DNA of 64,000 nt from Leucocoprinus leucothites (Eukaryota; Basidiomycota; Agaricomycetes; Agaricales; Agaricaceae). The translations under genes were made by a program, and so were the position numbers. The stretch covers positions 39,748 to 103,747 of the forward strand of contig JAACJO010000049.1 of the NCBI GenBank assembly GCA_013368445.1, written 5' to 3'. The notes beneath the pieces were generated by a model. That model did not search any database, was not told the origin of the DNA, and saw only the letters and a list, made by a program, of their open reading frames with translations. Shown here piece by piece: positions 25,708 to 37,364 of the stretch. How positions within the stretch are numbered: the stretch's first letter is position 1; every line of letters starts with the position of its first letter.

Positions 25708-26061
25708 TGTCGAAGCAGCAACAGGGAGCATAGTGGTGAAGGTAGACAATGTAGTCGATGACTTACTTTGCTAGGCAGTAAACTGTTATGGGAGTTGAGA
25801 TAGTAGTAAAATTGACTATTGAAATATGAAGAACATACAGGGTATTTATACTAGAATGTCCAAATATTATTTACTATAAAGAGGACATTACACCATTGTT
25901 TTGAGGTGGTAAAGGGTACAAGTAAAACATATAGTAAAACATGTATAGTCTGCACGAAGTATTGGTATGTAAACATAGTGGTATCTAATAATAGAGTACA
26001 TATGTCATAATTGAGAGTGAACACACATATTGCAGCATATAAACATGCATGTGTTTCAACA
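25708..26061 (-). repeat. Copia 5' LTR (right end)
   Basis: 354 bp, begins TGTCGAAGCAGCAA and ends GTTTCAACA. It is the transcription-start LTR for the minus-strand element. Confidence 0.93.
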
Positions 26062-26912
26062 GAAGCTATTCAATCTCATGTCTGAAGATGCTGAAGAGGC
26101 CAAATGACTCCTGAAGAAAAACACTGAACATCAACATGGCTTTTATCCAGCTATTGACAAGGGGGTGACTTTTGCTCCAGGTGACTCTAGGGCTCATAAT
26201 CTCCAACTAGAGAAGGAGGCCTCTCTGATGAACAAGGAAGTGCAGCTGGAGATTGAGAGGAATATTCAGAAATTTGTTGAAAGTAAGTAAAAACACTCAA
26301 TAATATTCCCTCTTACTAATAATAGAAATAGCATCAATGGATATCTTTGCACCATGACTCCTCTGGTACTACTGCCAACACATGCAGAAGCTATGCAATC
26401 ATGATGAGTACAAAGACCTTCATTATAATGACCCCATTGGTGTTATGCCAAGTATGACTAAGAACTGGCCACCATGGGCAATAACTGTCCCTCATCGCGA
26501 TGTGATGAATTTGGCATTTGGGTGGTGCACTATTGTTGCATTGGGTTGATTCCAACCTGAATATGGGGGTCATTTTGTTATTCACAATTTGAAACTTGCT
26601 ATTCAGTTTCCTCATGCAGCTTGCATCCTCATCCCATCTGCCTTTTTGTGGCATAGTAATGTACCTATTCAATAGGAAGACCAACGTGCATCCATCACTT
26701 TCTATGCCCCTGGGGGCCTATTTCACTTTATTGACAACTGCTTTATGAAGGAGGCTGACCTAGCCAAAAAAATGCCAGCTGAATATATGAAGCAAGTTGA
26801 GGAAAAACCAATGCGATCAAAGATGGGTGTTGGATTTTATAGTAAGCTTTCTGAGATTTTGAATCCGGACTTGTTGAACTTGGAGGAATTAGACAGTAGT
26901 AGTAACGTATAA

Positions 26913-27533
26913 TACAATCGATCTTGTTTTACATTTGTTAGATAATTTTAATTTTCTTTATTCTCTAATATACAAGTTGTTATTGTCATACTTCCGAACC
27001 CTTTATAATTTTCAGTTAGATCTGAATTTTGTCTTTACACTGATTACTTAAGTGTTTCCATAACAATTGACAGTAGAATTCTTGCAGCTACTTGATACTT
27101 ATGCCATCCAATAGAACATGTCACCTTGTTCCATCCTCTGTTCCTGACCAGTTATGTTCTTGAGATTATTCTCTGTACATTTCATGGTACTCTCTATTCT
27201 ACTGGCTTACTTATATTCTTTTCCCCCCTCAATTTATCAACTGAGTTTGATGTTCTATACTATTTCTGTTATCTTGTTAATGATTTCTATGATTATTCTG
27301 AGCTATGGAAATTCAGCTGGCTTGTAATATATCTATCTTTGGTTTTATTAAGATACTATACTAGTCTGTATCAATATCTTGTACCAGGGTACCTCAGAGT
27401 TTACCTGTATATATAAAGTCTTGTTTTTCTTCTGGTAGTAAATCTCAAATAAACTGCATACCTTACTTCTGCTCTTTGTTTCATTCTCAATGACCCAACT
27501 GCCATCTCTCATTCTCTAATCCAGCTAGTTTCA
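26913..27533. other. AT-rich spacer, no gene supported
   Basis: AT-rich DNA after the dioxygenase stop. The plus frame 27126-27416 is hydrophobic and Tyr/Phe-rich, as random AT-rich sequence gives, and has no recognisable homologue. Confidence 0.4.
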
Positions 27534-29218
27534 CTACTCCTTATCAATCCTCTCTTCATCATTGTCCTCAACTGGTGTAGCTTCCCTCATAACATGTCCA
27601 TCAAATTCACTGCCCAAGCCACCCAAGGCTTCACCCTGGGGAAGGGAGTATGAGATGGATGACACTATCTCAATCTCTATTGAAAATATTAACTGACAAG
27701 TGACTTGATATGTGAGGAGCACTTACCACTATCAGAAGCAGGTTCTGCATAATTAATTCTTGCAACCTTTCTGGATGAGGCTAGATATCAATTTCATGAG
27801 TCCACAAATATAAAAACCTCTGAGAAAATAAAGAAGGTACACCTTTGATTTGCCTTCCTCTTGTGTTTCTCTCCACTATTGATGTCATTATTCTCATTGA
27901 TATCTTCTTTGCCATCACTATCAGTCTCACCATGGTGCCCATCACTCTCTTTGCTGTCACCAACAGATTGTTGAGTGTGTGCTACAGATTTACCTTTACT
28001 CAAGAGAGTGACTAAAGGTTCTTCACTATCAGAGCCAGACAGTGACCCAATCTCAGAACCAGACCCTCCCCTACCACCCATCCAGCTCTGTATCACATAA
28101 TCTGTTATTCCAGAGGTAAAGGCTTATCATACATATCAGTTGTCGCATCCAATGATTCAGAATAAATGCACATTACCAATGACAATGTCAATGTCAGTCT
28201 CCTTTACATGGCTCCTCCATGAGACTTGAAATATATCTTGTCCATTTGGATACTTTGTATTGTCAACAGACAAGGAATGCTCCTTGCAGATAAGGCGCCA
28301 AGAAGGGGGGAGGGTGGAGGAAGATGATGAAGTGGCTGAGATGTGAGGAGGATGGTCATGCAGCCAGTGGAATGCTTCAGGAAATAGCAACTCAAGCTTT
28401 TGCTGAACCTAAGTATGCAACCATAATTTCTGAAGAGTGATCGGCTGGTCAGGCATTGCCTGTACCAAAAGCTTAAAAGCCTCAAGACTGCAGTAGTGAC
28501 TGTTTCATAAGGTAGCTGAACCAACAAGGCAGGAATCTGGCTCAAGGATAGGTGGTGGTGGAAAAATCTAGTAAAAAAGTTAGAGAGTATTTTAATCAAA
28601 GTAATAGAATAACTTACACATTCAATGACATTTGTAACAATGAGTACACATCCAACATTGAATGAATCATTATCACCAGAAGGCAACTTATCCTGATTCT
28701 GAAGACAAACAAATAAACATATAAAATTAGCCAGAAAAAGATATTGTACTCACTGGCTGTTTCCTCTTCCCTGATATGTGACGCTTCTGCCTTCCCTTAA
28801 GACCATAGTTTGTCTCTGCCTGTGCCTGAGAAATTGCAACAGTAGACATAGAGCCAGTAGATGACAGAGGTAACACCTCAATAGACCTAAAGAGATTCCT
28901 AGTGTTCTTGTCTGTAGCCAAACTGCCACCTCTCTTGGACTTCCAAGCCTTCATACTCTCCATCAAATCAGCTGTTGGAACTTTACCATCATCTGAGTCC
29001 TTATCTGAGCCAGAACTATCCTCATAGTCAGATATAGAGGCATGGCATCACAACTGAGAAGGAGGAGGAGGAACATCAGATTGGGTCCAAGCTGGTTCTT
29101 TGCCTTTCCAGGTGGTCCTTCTTTTAGGTCATTTGGGTTGGTGAGGAAGACTAGAGTGAGATGTAGAGGCATGAGAAGGGGTAGTTGGTGAAGACATGCA
29201 ACAGCAACAAGATGACAT
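27534..29218 (-). pseudogene. Unrecognised multi-exon acidic gene, decayed
   Basis: A minus-strand gene-like series starts with ATG at 29218: a Ser/Pro-rich basic start (PKRPKRRTTWKGKEP), a TGA at about 29050, an acidic serine stretch, then KGRQKRHISGKRKQP. Other exon-like blocks contain DNDSFNVGCVLIVTNVIECV, SWRLICKEHSLSVDNTKYPN and SHVKETDIDIVIGN. After an intron comes a long acidic segment (SGSDSEEPLV ... ENNDINSGEK, 27850-28090) and a last exon ending DNDEERIDKE at 27534. It resembles a nuclear protein. It lies head-to-tail with the integrase pseudogene and may be cargo of the same element. No family recognised. Confidence 0.4.
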
Positions 29219-29328
29219 AGTCAAAGGAGTGAGAATAATAGATTAAAGAGTGAGAGAATATAAAGTAAGACAAAATCAATAAGACTTGAGACCTGGGCAA
29301 TTGCTTTCTAGCTTGGACCTTTATATAT

Positions 29329-31234
29329 CTAGGCTGTCCTACTCTCTATAATATTTGTCAACACATATAATGCTTGGCACCATAGCTGGGAGTGCCCCAG
29401 CCAAATGGTGTTCAGCAACTCAATACGTATTTTATTGCGTATTCTACCAACCCTCAGATCCCAGAATGGAAGGTAAGGACCAGTCCATTCGGATGGATGG
29501 ATGCCATATCCAAGAGGGAACTGTTTTTCCTGGTGGAATTTATCCAGCCCTGCACTAAATAGTGTTAATTCCTCATCACCAAAGGGGCAGCTGTTTCGTG
29601 GAACAGCCACAGGAGATGGGTGAATATTCTGCATTCTCACTTGGCCTGCAATTCTAGTCTCCTCAACCTCCCCAACACCATTGCAGTCCAACTCTGAGTC
29701 ATCTCCATCCTTCTCAGAACTGTGTTCTACCCCATAAAATTGTTCAATTATATGCTTGGGTACTCCTGTACAGTCTTCATAGAGTCCATGTTTGAGCTGT
29801 CCAATAAAACATAAATCCTGGAAGCAAATGTGTTAATTAATAAATAAGGGCATCCCAAAATGAAAAGCATACCAGAGGTGAGCAATTGTGACCTTCACTA
29901 GAAATAGGGTGGTTATTCCATGTGTCCTTAAAAGAGCGACAGTTGTTGTTTATCTCTTCAAGAAAAAGAAAATGGAGAAGCCATAGATGCATGGGATTGC
30001 GCCTATCAAGCCCATGGAGATCTTCTAGCCATAGAAAAAACACCCTCCACCTCCTCACAAAGTTGGTGCCCACTTCAACCCAAATGCACTCAACCCGGAC
30101 ATTATGTGTTGAGGGTCCATACATAAAACTTGCACGGTTTGGACCCCTAAGTAAAATCATTAACATTGACACATCATGATTCTCCCCTCCTCTATCTCCA
30201 TGAACATGTGAAGGTTGACCAAACTCTTTCATAGCATCCATGAACATGTGCAAAACTGTGGATGGAAGATTGTTTGTGCTTGCTTTCAAACCTGTAACCT
30301 GATAATAATCATTATTGAGTTGTAATTTATCAAGCTCAGGAAGGGGACCTACTGTACATGAATACCCATCAACAACTCCATGGATAACAATTCCCCAAAG
30401 AATTAGCTTGTGGTGGCCATCAATATGCCAAAGGGCATTTGGTCATGATACCTGATAGGATGTACAGGGGATCTGAGGAGCTTGTTGTCATTTCCGGATA
30501 CATAAAGCAATAGAGTCAACCCTTTTAATAGACAACCAAAGCCTGTATCAGGGTACTCGGACTCCTTGCCCACCTAGCCATCCCTTCATATAGCTCCATC
30601 CTAACTCAGGACACTTCTCCTTGTACAGTTGAACAAGGCGGTCCAGATCTATGTTTGAGATTGGAGTATACATTTTCTGAAGGCCATAAAGCTTGACATA
30701 CTTCCCAACAGTATTCCTACTAACACCAAGTACAGGGGCAAGTTCACATAATGAAAGATTACGGTTTGAGTAAAGGGCATCCTTTAGAACTTCCTGAGAG
30801 ATGACTTTGGAAGGGTGACCAGGGTGACCAGTGTATACTTTAGTTATGGGGGCAATCTGAGTGATGCCTTGGTCTTCCCTGATCAAATGAGTATGGTTAA
30901 AGTATTAATTTCATTTAGGTAAGTTGTCAATGTACAATCCTGCTGTGACCTTCTTTCCTTCATTGAGCTTGCTGATTAATTACGCAAACAGCACAATGCA
31001 TCTCCTAACCCAGGTTTCTGGGAAATTATGATGTGTAATAGAGTCATGCAGGCCTTCAAGAAGGTCCAGCACTGAGTGGGAAATCCGCTCTTTATGAAAA
31101 GTAAGGTGGTGTAGTTCAAGGCTATCTTCTGTAAGAGGGTGATGTGCAGATGAATAGATCTCTTCTATCACCTGAACTGCTGTGTAAATACTAGCTGGCC
31201 AATCTTGAGCTTTGTTTAGGGATGGAAGACTCAT
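29329..31234 (-). pseudogene. rve-type integrase (DDE) transposase gene of basidiomycete repeats, decayed
   Basis: The start at 31234 opens a helical N-terminal domain, then a helix-turn-helix region (GHPSK ... LGVSRNTVGKYVKLYGL, about 30690-30810) and the catalytic core. WHIDGHHKL supplies the first Asp, HGDRGGEN the second and WVEVGTNF the Glu; HNPI-type NNHPISSEGHN follows. Introns at 30879-30935, 30299-30352 (54 bp) and 29818-29872 (55 bp) have GT...AG ends and keep frame. The last exon ends at 29329. A TAA lies near 30978 and three TGA codons lie in the frame between about 30435 and 30548, where Arg is expected, all explained by C-to-T. Similar genes are common in Agaricomycetes as 'integrase core domain' proteins. 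Confidence 0.75.
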
Positions 31235-33278
31235 TCACAAGGGAGAGTGTGAAGGGGAAGAATGCATATAAACATTTGGCAATACTAGATGCACCAGCTT
31301 TATTCTAGGCACCTCAATGCACCATTGTTCTGGGTGCTTAGATGGAGTCATTGTTGCATTCAAGAGGATCAGCCAACTGACATAGACAATAGCAATGTAT
31401 TTGTATCCCATTGTTCCCAATGGACAATAGGTCTGGTATTGTTGAAAGCATCAATTGATTGCTCCCCAGCCATTGGGCACCTGCATTATGTAAGAGACCT
31501 CTGAATCTGAGTTAGAACCAGTCACCCCATGGGTCATATCACTCCTCCTCTAAGTAACCCTCATGCATCTTGCAACTCACATAATTACTGGAAGCATCAC
31601 CCTGACAGTGCTTCATAGATCAAGAGTGAAAATGTTGTTTTCCTGGTATGTGATCTGAGTTGGTCTTGGACTCTATTTACACCAATATTGATTGAACATT
31701 AGGCTGAGGAATATCTCTTCTGCATGGACATTGGCCGTCAAAAGACACACCCTGATCTTCTCAAAAACACTCTGGAGGCCTGTGAGTCCATGGCCACTCC
31801 AGCTGGAACAGAAGAGGATCCTATCTGACTAGATGGAGTCAAGGCTTCTGCTCTGGCTTCCTTTTTAAAATAGTTTAACCACATGTGAGATATTTTAATT
31901 TCTTTCTGTACAGCTTAAGCTCATATTTAATTCAAGTAACTGGAGTCCACTTCCCTTGGGAGCAGATGCACTGGTTGATATCTTGAACATATCATATATG
32001 TGGGAGATTAAGGTAGGCATTGCTTTTGCAAAATTAGGGTTTGAAGTGTTATAGCCACCTTTGCACCCTAGTTGGCATCTCCAGCTTGGCCTCAGGTTCC
32101 ACATATTTAAGTGGATAAGGCCAGCTGTTGAAACAATTGTCTCAGGGTCATTGGGGGAATTGACAAATGAAGACCACAATAATATTCCATATCGTGCTTT
32201 CTGGGTTATAGCCAATGCATGTGAGTTTCTCCTTAAGGAAAGCATCCGTGCTGCTCTATATCCACCCCCCTTCATTTGTGGCTGTCCATCTGCTTTGGGA
32301 TGTGCCAAAAAATTGAAGCAAGGATGGCTTCTGCACATTGTACCCCTAGTCCTTGATCCCAGCTCTCCTACCAGGCTTAGTCAGATCCCTTCCATTGTGC
32401 ATAATATTAGAGTTCCTGGATTATTAGACACCTGTGTAGCTACAGCTATGGCTCATTTATCTGAGCAGAGTTCTTTTGACAGTGAGAGCTTAATTATTCA
32501 GGAAGCATCTTTATCTATCTTAGATTTATTTGGGATGCCTCAAAATTTAGATACTCAGAACAATTAGGGTAGACTGGCATTTCTAATAGAGGAATCACTC
32601 AATAGACATTATATTCAATTCTGCATTTTATATTCAACAGCTGACCTTGAGAGGAAGGAGAGAGAGGATCAGGGAATGCCAGATTTGGAGTCTGAGTCAC
32701 AAGTGACTGGGAGCTTGGGACCGTGGGTAAATACACAACCACAGTTTTGCATTTACCCACGGTTGCAGGCACCTATTTCTATGTTGATCAGAGATAGCTC
32801 TACCAATGATTTTAGATTTTCTCAATGAGTCCTCAGCAGAATTTAGCGATTATACCAGCGTTAGAACCGTATTAAAAATACGTTTCTGTTGATGTATATA
32901 TCGCACCATGTACCCAATTTGCTAAATCGTTATCAAGATCCATCTCCTTTACCAATTCCATAAACCACTGTCCACTGGAGCCAGTAATACACCTGACTTT
33001 CAGTACTACAAGCATAGACAGTTATCATGTGTGATGTATCAGTTGATCTAAGACATAGCTATGGAACAATGCTGTGCTGATGATCGTCACAGAGCAAGTA
33101 TTGGGATCAAACTCTGCAACCTCTCTCTTTCATCATCCACCATCTTGATAAGCCAGATTCCTCTCCAATTACATCATGAGACCTACACTCAGCAAGGAGA
33201 CAGCTGGTGACTCTCCTGGTATGCTAAAGCACCTTTAATCATGCTTGAGAGTCTGAAACGCCCTCAGATGTAGAATAC
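31235..33278. other. Decayed DNA with one longer open frame
   Basis: The plus frame 32061-32567 (168 codons) reads like real protein (GGCPSALGC-like cysteines, then a Ser/Glu-rich tail) but matches no family I know. A preceding fragment with CMDIGRQKTHPDLLKNTLEA (about 31720-31770) may be an upstream exon. Both could belong to the same transposon as the following dioxygenase gene. The rest shows nothing. Confidence 0.3.
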
Positions 33279-35058
33279 TTGCTTACTCTAACCCAACCTG
33301 AACTTCATGCCCTGCACAAAATTCTTTCTTCAACCCAGCTCTCATCCTCTCCACTTGTTAACATCTGGAGAAATGTTGATGCTTTATTCCAGAGGAGTGT
33401 AAGTTATTCCTCTAGAAATGTAAAAATATCTCATCCAGCTATCAATAGACTCAGACTGAATTTCATGACTACCAGACTATTCCTGGTGGACAGGATGTGA
33501 ACCCCATTCAGAGAGCCCAAAGAAGAAGGGTGGAGCTCCGTAAGTGTCAGAAAGGGGCCAAATATCAAAAGGTTTCTGAGTCAGGAAAGCAAAAGCTAAC
33601 TCAAGCTCTCTATGTTGAAGAGACCTGGGAGAGTGAGGAGAAAGATGCCTCTTCAGGTGATGAGGAAGTTGAGGAGGAAGATGTTGAGGAGAAGGCTAAT
33701 GGACAAGATTATCTGGAGAACCCTCAGAGTATTGGTGAGGAATCTACCAATACCCCTTTATTAGCAGCCACCACTGCAGTCGAGTCTCTATCTTTAGCAG
33801 GCCATACATCTACCCTCACTACCAGGCCAACCAGAAGAGATCCTCTCAGCCCTTCTCCAACTCCTCTTGTGCCTTCCTCATTACTGCTAGAGACTCCATC
33901 TGCTGGAGTTGTGTCACCACAGCTGAGCAACACAATTCCAGAGCTATGTGAAATTCATTCTGATGGTCGAGTTGTCCTTCTCTATCTCATCCACTCTTGT
34001 GACAATTTCATCTATCATTCATCTATCAGCAGCAATAGTAGTATTCAAGGCCTTTTACATCAGGTTCTGGAACCTGACTTATCCCATCTCAACAACCCTT
34101 TTACATTGGGCAGTAAAACCCACACAATTGATCTTTTGGTTGCCTGGTGTCAAAATTCAGCTCAGGAAGAAGCTTATGCCCAATTTCGCTATTTTTTACA
34201 CTGCCTATTGTTTGCTTTAGAGTTTTATAGGTGATTTCTTTCATAAATTAACTATGATGTGATAGAGGACTCAAGAGTATCTTAGGCAACTCTATATATG
34301 TGGAGTTTCTAAGAGCCACTATATTGGCCAGCTTGCCTCCAACAACCCAAGTATTACCAAGTGCAGTCTTGAGAATTTTCTCAGAGATGGGACTTATGCA
34401 TCAATTCTCTGTAGGACAGGTAAAGCTTATTTTCTCTCTAAAAAATAGCACTCTAATAATAATACTAGGTTCTTTTTTTATGCTGTTTTTACTTGCTGCT
34501 TCTAGAGTGAAGGCTCCCCTTATCAGATGTGATGGAAGAACAATAGGAGAGGTGGGAAGATTGCTTCTTTGCCCATCAGATATGTTCTCAAAAATATCTC
34601 TTTTCTAAGTATTAAATGATCAGTACTACAGAATCTGTGATTGGCAAGAAAATTGTATCTTCAATCATTCCTGTCCTTTCATTTATCAGAGCCAAGAATC
34701 CAACTTCTCAGCTACTGGATTTTCTTCCAGATTTTCAATGGTCCCATGTTGGGGCTATTGCAAACACAAGATGTTCTGATATTGAGGCCACAGCTCCAAC
34801 CCTGATGGAAATTCCTACTGAGTAAGTAGTATTCTATATTTCAGCTTTAAGTACTGAAATAATATGCCTGAAAGGGACTTTACCAAGCCTTGTAATACAG
34901 AAGTATGGGGGTGTTTCCTGACATCAATATCTGGTCCTCCTTGGCTTCCATCCATTCTACCATTTGATGAAACAGCTGATCTCATCACTGTTCCAACTGC
35001 TTTCAATCCCAAGTTATCTGCAAATAAGTTTCAGTCATGGACTAATTTAGAGGAGGAT

Positions 35059-35659
35059 TGTCAAGAACTAGGTTACTAAGGACGGGAAACGAAGCCGATG
35101 TTCAAGACCGGGTGTCTAAGACAGGGGAACAGAGATGACTGATCCGGTCGATGAACACGGGAGCGGGTCTTGGCCTCAACTTATGTGTTGTGCCACTACT
35201 GACGCTGACCCGGATTTCGGAAACGGATAGAGGCGGGAGGGCGAAGAGAGAGCAGAGATCAGACAGAGTAGTAACACGTGACTTAGTCGATTATCAGACT
35301 GAGGAATATGGTACAAGTTCGACTACTTATATACGAGGCGGAGGATAGGGTCGGATAGCAAGAAACAAAGACATAACAGAAAAAGGATAAGAGGATAATA
35401 AGCGTCCGACATTTCGGAAAGGCTAGAAGAATAATAATATCCGACATCGGAAGAAGACTAGAAATGACAAGAGGAATGAAATATGACATGACGTGAGAAA
35501 GTCCGAACACAACGCGCCAGAAGCCAAAGGGTAAAGAAGAAGAGTGGAGCGAATGGAGTGGAAGCGAGCCGAAGCGATAGGACGGAAGAGCGGGATGCGT
35601 AAAAGATTCTAAGTTGAGAAATTATCAGCCGGGCCGGTAGCGAGGATCGGGTCGTGACA
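35059..35659 (-). repeat. Gypsy 3' LTR (left end)
   Basis: 601 bp, plus strand TGTCAAGAACTAGG ... GGGTCGTGACA. It matches 42780-43380. Confidence 0.97.
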
Positions 35660-35676
35660 GTATTCCCCCCTTAGGG
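35660..35676 (-). other. Gypsy polypurine tract
   Basis: On the minus strand CCTAAGGGGGGAATAC runs straight into the 3' LTR (TGTCACGACCC), giving the plus-strand primer. Confidence 0.8.
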
Positions 35677-35787
35677 CTGAGCCCTCGAAGCCCCGTGATC
35701 TGATCGTGGGAATTAATTTCAAACTCCGTATAAATTCCGTTCTGCAAAAAATTTAAGCTTTTTCTTTCTTAACCTCCTTACTCTACC

Positions 35788-37048
35788 ATGGCGTCTAACT
35801 CGCAGACACAACGATCCGAACCGGCGTCCGACATCGATTTTGAGGAGGCTCTCGCCATGCTGGACGCAGAGGACGCACGCGAGCGAGCCGAGGAAGAGGA
35901 GAGGAGGAAGCGGGAAGCCGAAGAAGTGGCGAGGAAACGGAGGGTCGAGGAAGAAAGAGAGAAGAAGAGGGAGAAGTTGCGAAAGATGAAAGAGGTGAAA
36001 GAAGCAGAGAAGAAGAGAGCCGAGGAGGAGGAGCGGAAGCGGAAGGAGGAGGAGGACGAAAGGCTGCGGAAGGAGTTGGAGGCGGCGGCGGCTTTGGAAG
36101 CGAGAGAGAGAGAGAGAGAGAGAGAGAAGGGAAAGGGAAAAGGAAAGGAGAAGACAGGAGAGTCCGTTCCCGTCAAGCGGAAAGCGGACGCAGAGGCCGG
36201 GCCTGCGACGAAGAAGACGAAAAGGAATGCGCCCACGATGGGCACGAGAGAACCCCCGCCTCCAAGGGCGGCCGCCGCAAATGTCGGAAAAGGGATCGAC
36301 CGAGGGCCTACCCCTGGTCCTTCCCGAGTGTCCACCAGTGACGGCGGGTCGTATGCCCCTGATCGTGACTCGGACGTCGAGATCGAGGATACCCCCAAGA
36401 AGAAACGGGGGAACTACGACGAGAAGGGTAGGAAGGTGAAGATGGGCGGCAAGAACGAGTGCGGGCGGTGTCGGCGGTTGGGCAAGGACTGCAAGATGCA
36501 GTCAGGCGAGTAAGTTTATTCTTCCGTTTTCCGATATCGGATCGCGGCTGATCTTCCATAGCAACAAGTTCATGTGTGAGGCGTGCAATAGCTCAAAGCA
36601 GCGTTGCACGTTCCCCTCTGAGGCAGACAAGGCGCCTCACGAACAGACATACGACTTGATCGTCGAGACCCGCGCCACGCGAACGGTGATGATGGAGTTG
36701 GTGGCGGAGGTGAAGGAGTTGCGGGCCGAGATTGGGAGTCGGCAGGATAGGGCGTTGAGATCGGCGCGGCGGGGTAACGCGCAGAGGCACGAACTCGTGG
36801 AGGAGTTCAAGGCCTTCTTTGAGCGCTGTATGTTCGATGGGCACTTGATGAGCGACGCGAAGTTTGAGGAGGAGAAGAAGAAGGAAAAGGAGGAGTGGCT
36901 GAAGGCCCAAGCCGCATCGAAGAAATCGGGTGAAGGCACAACGTCGGGAGCCGCGGAATCTGGGTCGGGTGGATCGAAAGCGGATGAAGGGCCTGAAGAG
37001 GATGAGGGAGATGAGGAGGAAGATGAAGGTGAGAGTGGAAAGGAGTAG
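35788..37048 (+). CDS. Zn2Cys6-pattern coiled-coil protein encoded antisense inside the gypsy element
   Basis: Two exons, 35788-36509 and 36562-37048, joined by a 52-bp GT...AG intron, give 402 residues in frame. The N-terminal third is a charged Glu/Arg/Lys coiled coil (residues about 25-120, partly a GA microsatellite at about 36100-36127). A basic segment (PVKRKADAEAG, TKKTKRN, TPKKKRG) suggests nuclear entry. Residues about 228-258 carry CGRC-x6-C-x10-CEAC-x6-C, the cysteine spacing of fungal Zn2Cys6 clusters, with the intron lying between the third and fourth cysteines. A second helical region and a Gly/Ser/Asp/Glu-rich acidic tail follow. It lies between pol and the 3' LTR on the strand opposite gag-pol, starting 128 bp inside the LTR. 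DNA binding is inference; the linear cysteine pattern is what is seen. Confidence 0.75.
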
Positions 37049-37364
37049 TCGCCCGTCTCTTCTCCTCGGTTTTTCGTTTTCTTGGACTGTTGTGTTGCAT
37101 ACTGGATTTGTGAATCTTTGATAGTTGACAATGTGATGCCTGTTCCTGTGCCTTGAAGTGTGAAGAATTGAGCCGAACGCTAAGACCGGATAGAAAGCTG
37201 GCAAAATAAGAATTGTTAAGTCCAAGTAGCCGAACTGCGATACAGGGTAACTAAGCTTGAAGATGAGAATAATCAATGGAGAAAAGTTCACGGTAGAAGT
37301 GTTGACAGAAGGAAGTTAGTCCGGAGAGAAGAGACGAAAAGAGTAACATGAGCCGATATGGGGT

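Larger units (their letters stand above)
19752..26061 (-). mobile_element. Ty1/copia LTR retrotransposon, complete structure, decayed coding region
   Basis: The 6310-bp element runs TG...CA between 344-bp (left) and 354-bp (right) LTRs, with perfect 5-bp duplications GAAGC at 19747-19751 and 26062-26066. Gag lies at the right and pol to the left, so it reads on the minus strand. Reverse transcriptase follows integrase in the copia order. LTRs differ by many transitions plus a 10-bp indel, so the insertion is not recent. Its coding frames carry stops that fit C-to-T decay. It interrupts the dioxygenase gene at 18605-26912. Confidence 0.93.
18605..26912 (+). pseudogene. TET/JBP-like 2-oxoglutarate/Fe(II) dioxygenase gene, split by a copia element
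   Basis: The upstream part (to 19751) has an acidic segment, a strongly basic coiled-coil-like region (AAEKKRQQAERK, AARRRRRKQEA, 18880-19110) and a helix ending at about 19610. The downstream part resumes at 26062 with LMSEDAEEAK and GVTFAPGDSRAHN, then the oxygenase core: HRD (about 26494) gives the HxD iron ligands, followed by GWCTIVALG, GGHFVIHNLKLAIQFP, ILIPSAFLWHSN (distal His) and an Arg in QRAS. The gene ends at a TAA at 26912. Basidiomycete expansions of this family are described next to transposons and are proposed to oxidise 5-methylcytosine. In-frame stops occur in the core (ALG*FQ, PIQ*ED), so it is dead even without the insertion. Assignment is by motif only. Confidence 0.65.

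Noticed and set aside
27126..27416. Hydrophobic frame resembling a membrane protein
   Set aside because: The composition is what AT-rich DNA gives by chance; no homologue recognised.
35151..35510. Open frames inside the gypsy LTRs, repeated at 42872-43231
   Set aside because: They are identical because the LTRs are identical, have no coding features and overlap the promoter.
36099..36127. GA microsatellite as a separate feature
   Set aside because: It is in frame within the coiled coil of the antisense gene and is described there.
35778..36398. Long minus-strand frame of 206 codons, Ser/Ala/Phe-rich
   Set aside because: It is the mirror of the charged repeat coding strand of the antisense gene; composition is an artefact of GA-rich sequence.
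36593..37291. Minus-strand frame of 232 codons in the gypsy 3' region
   Set aside because: It overlaps the second exon of the plus-strand gene, has no start context or domain, and mirrors its charged codons.
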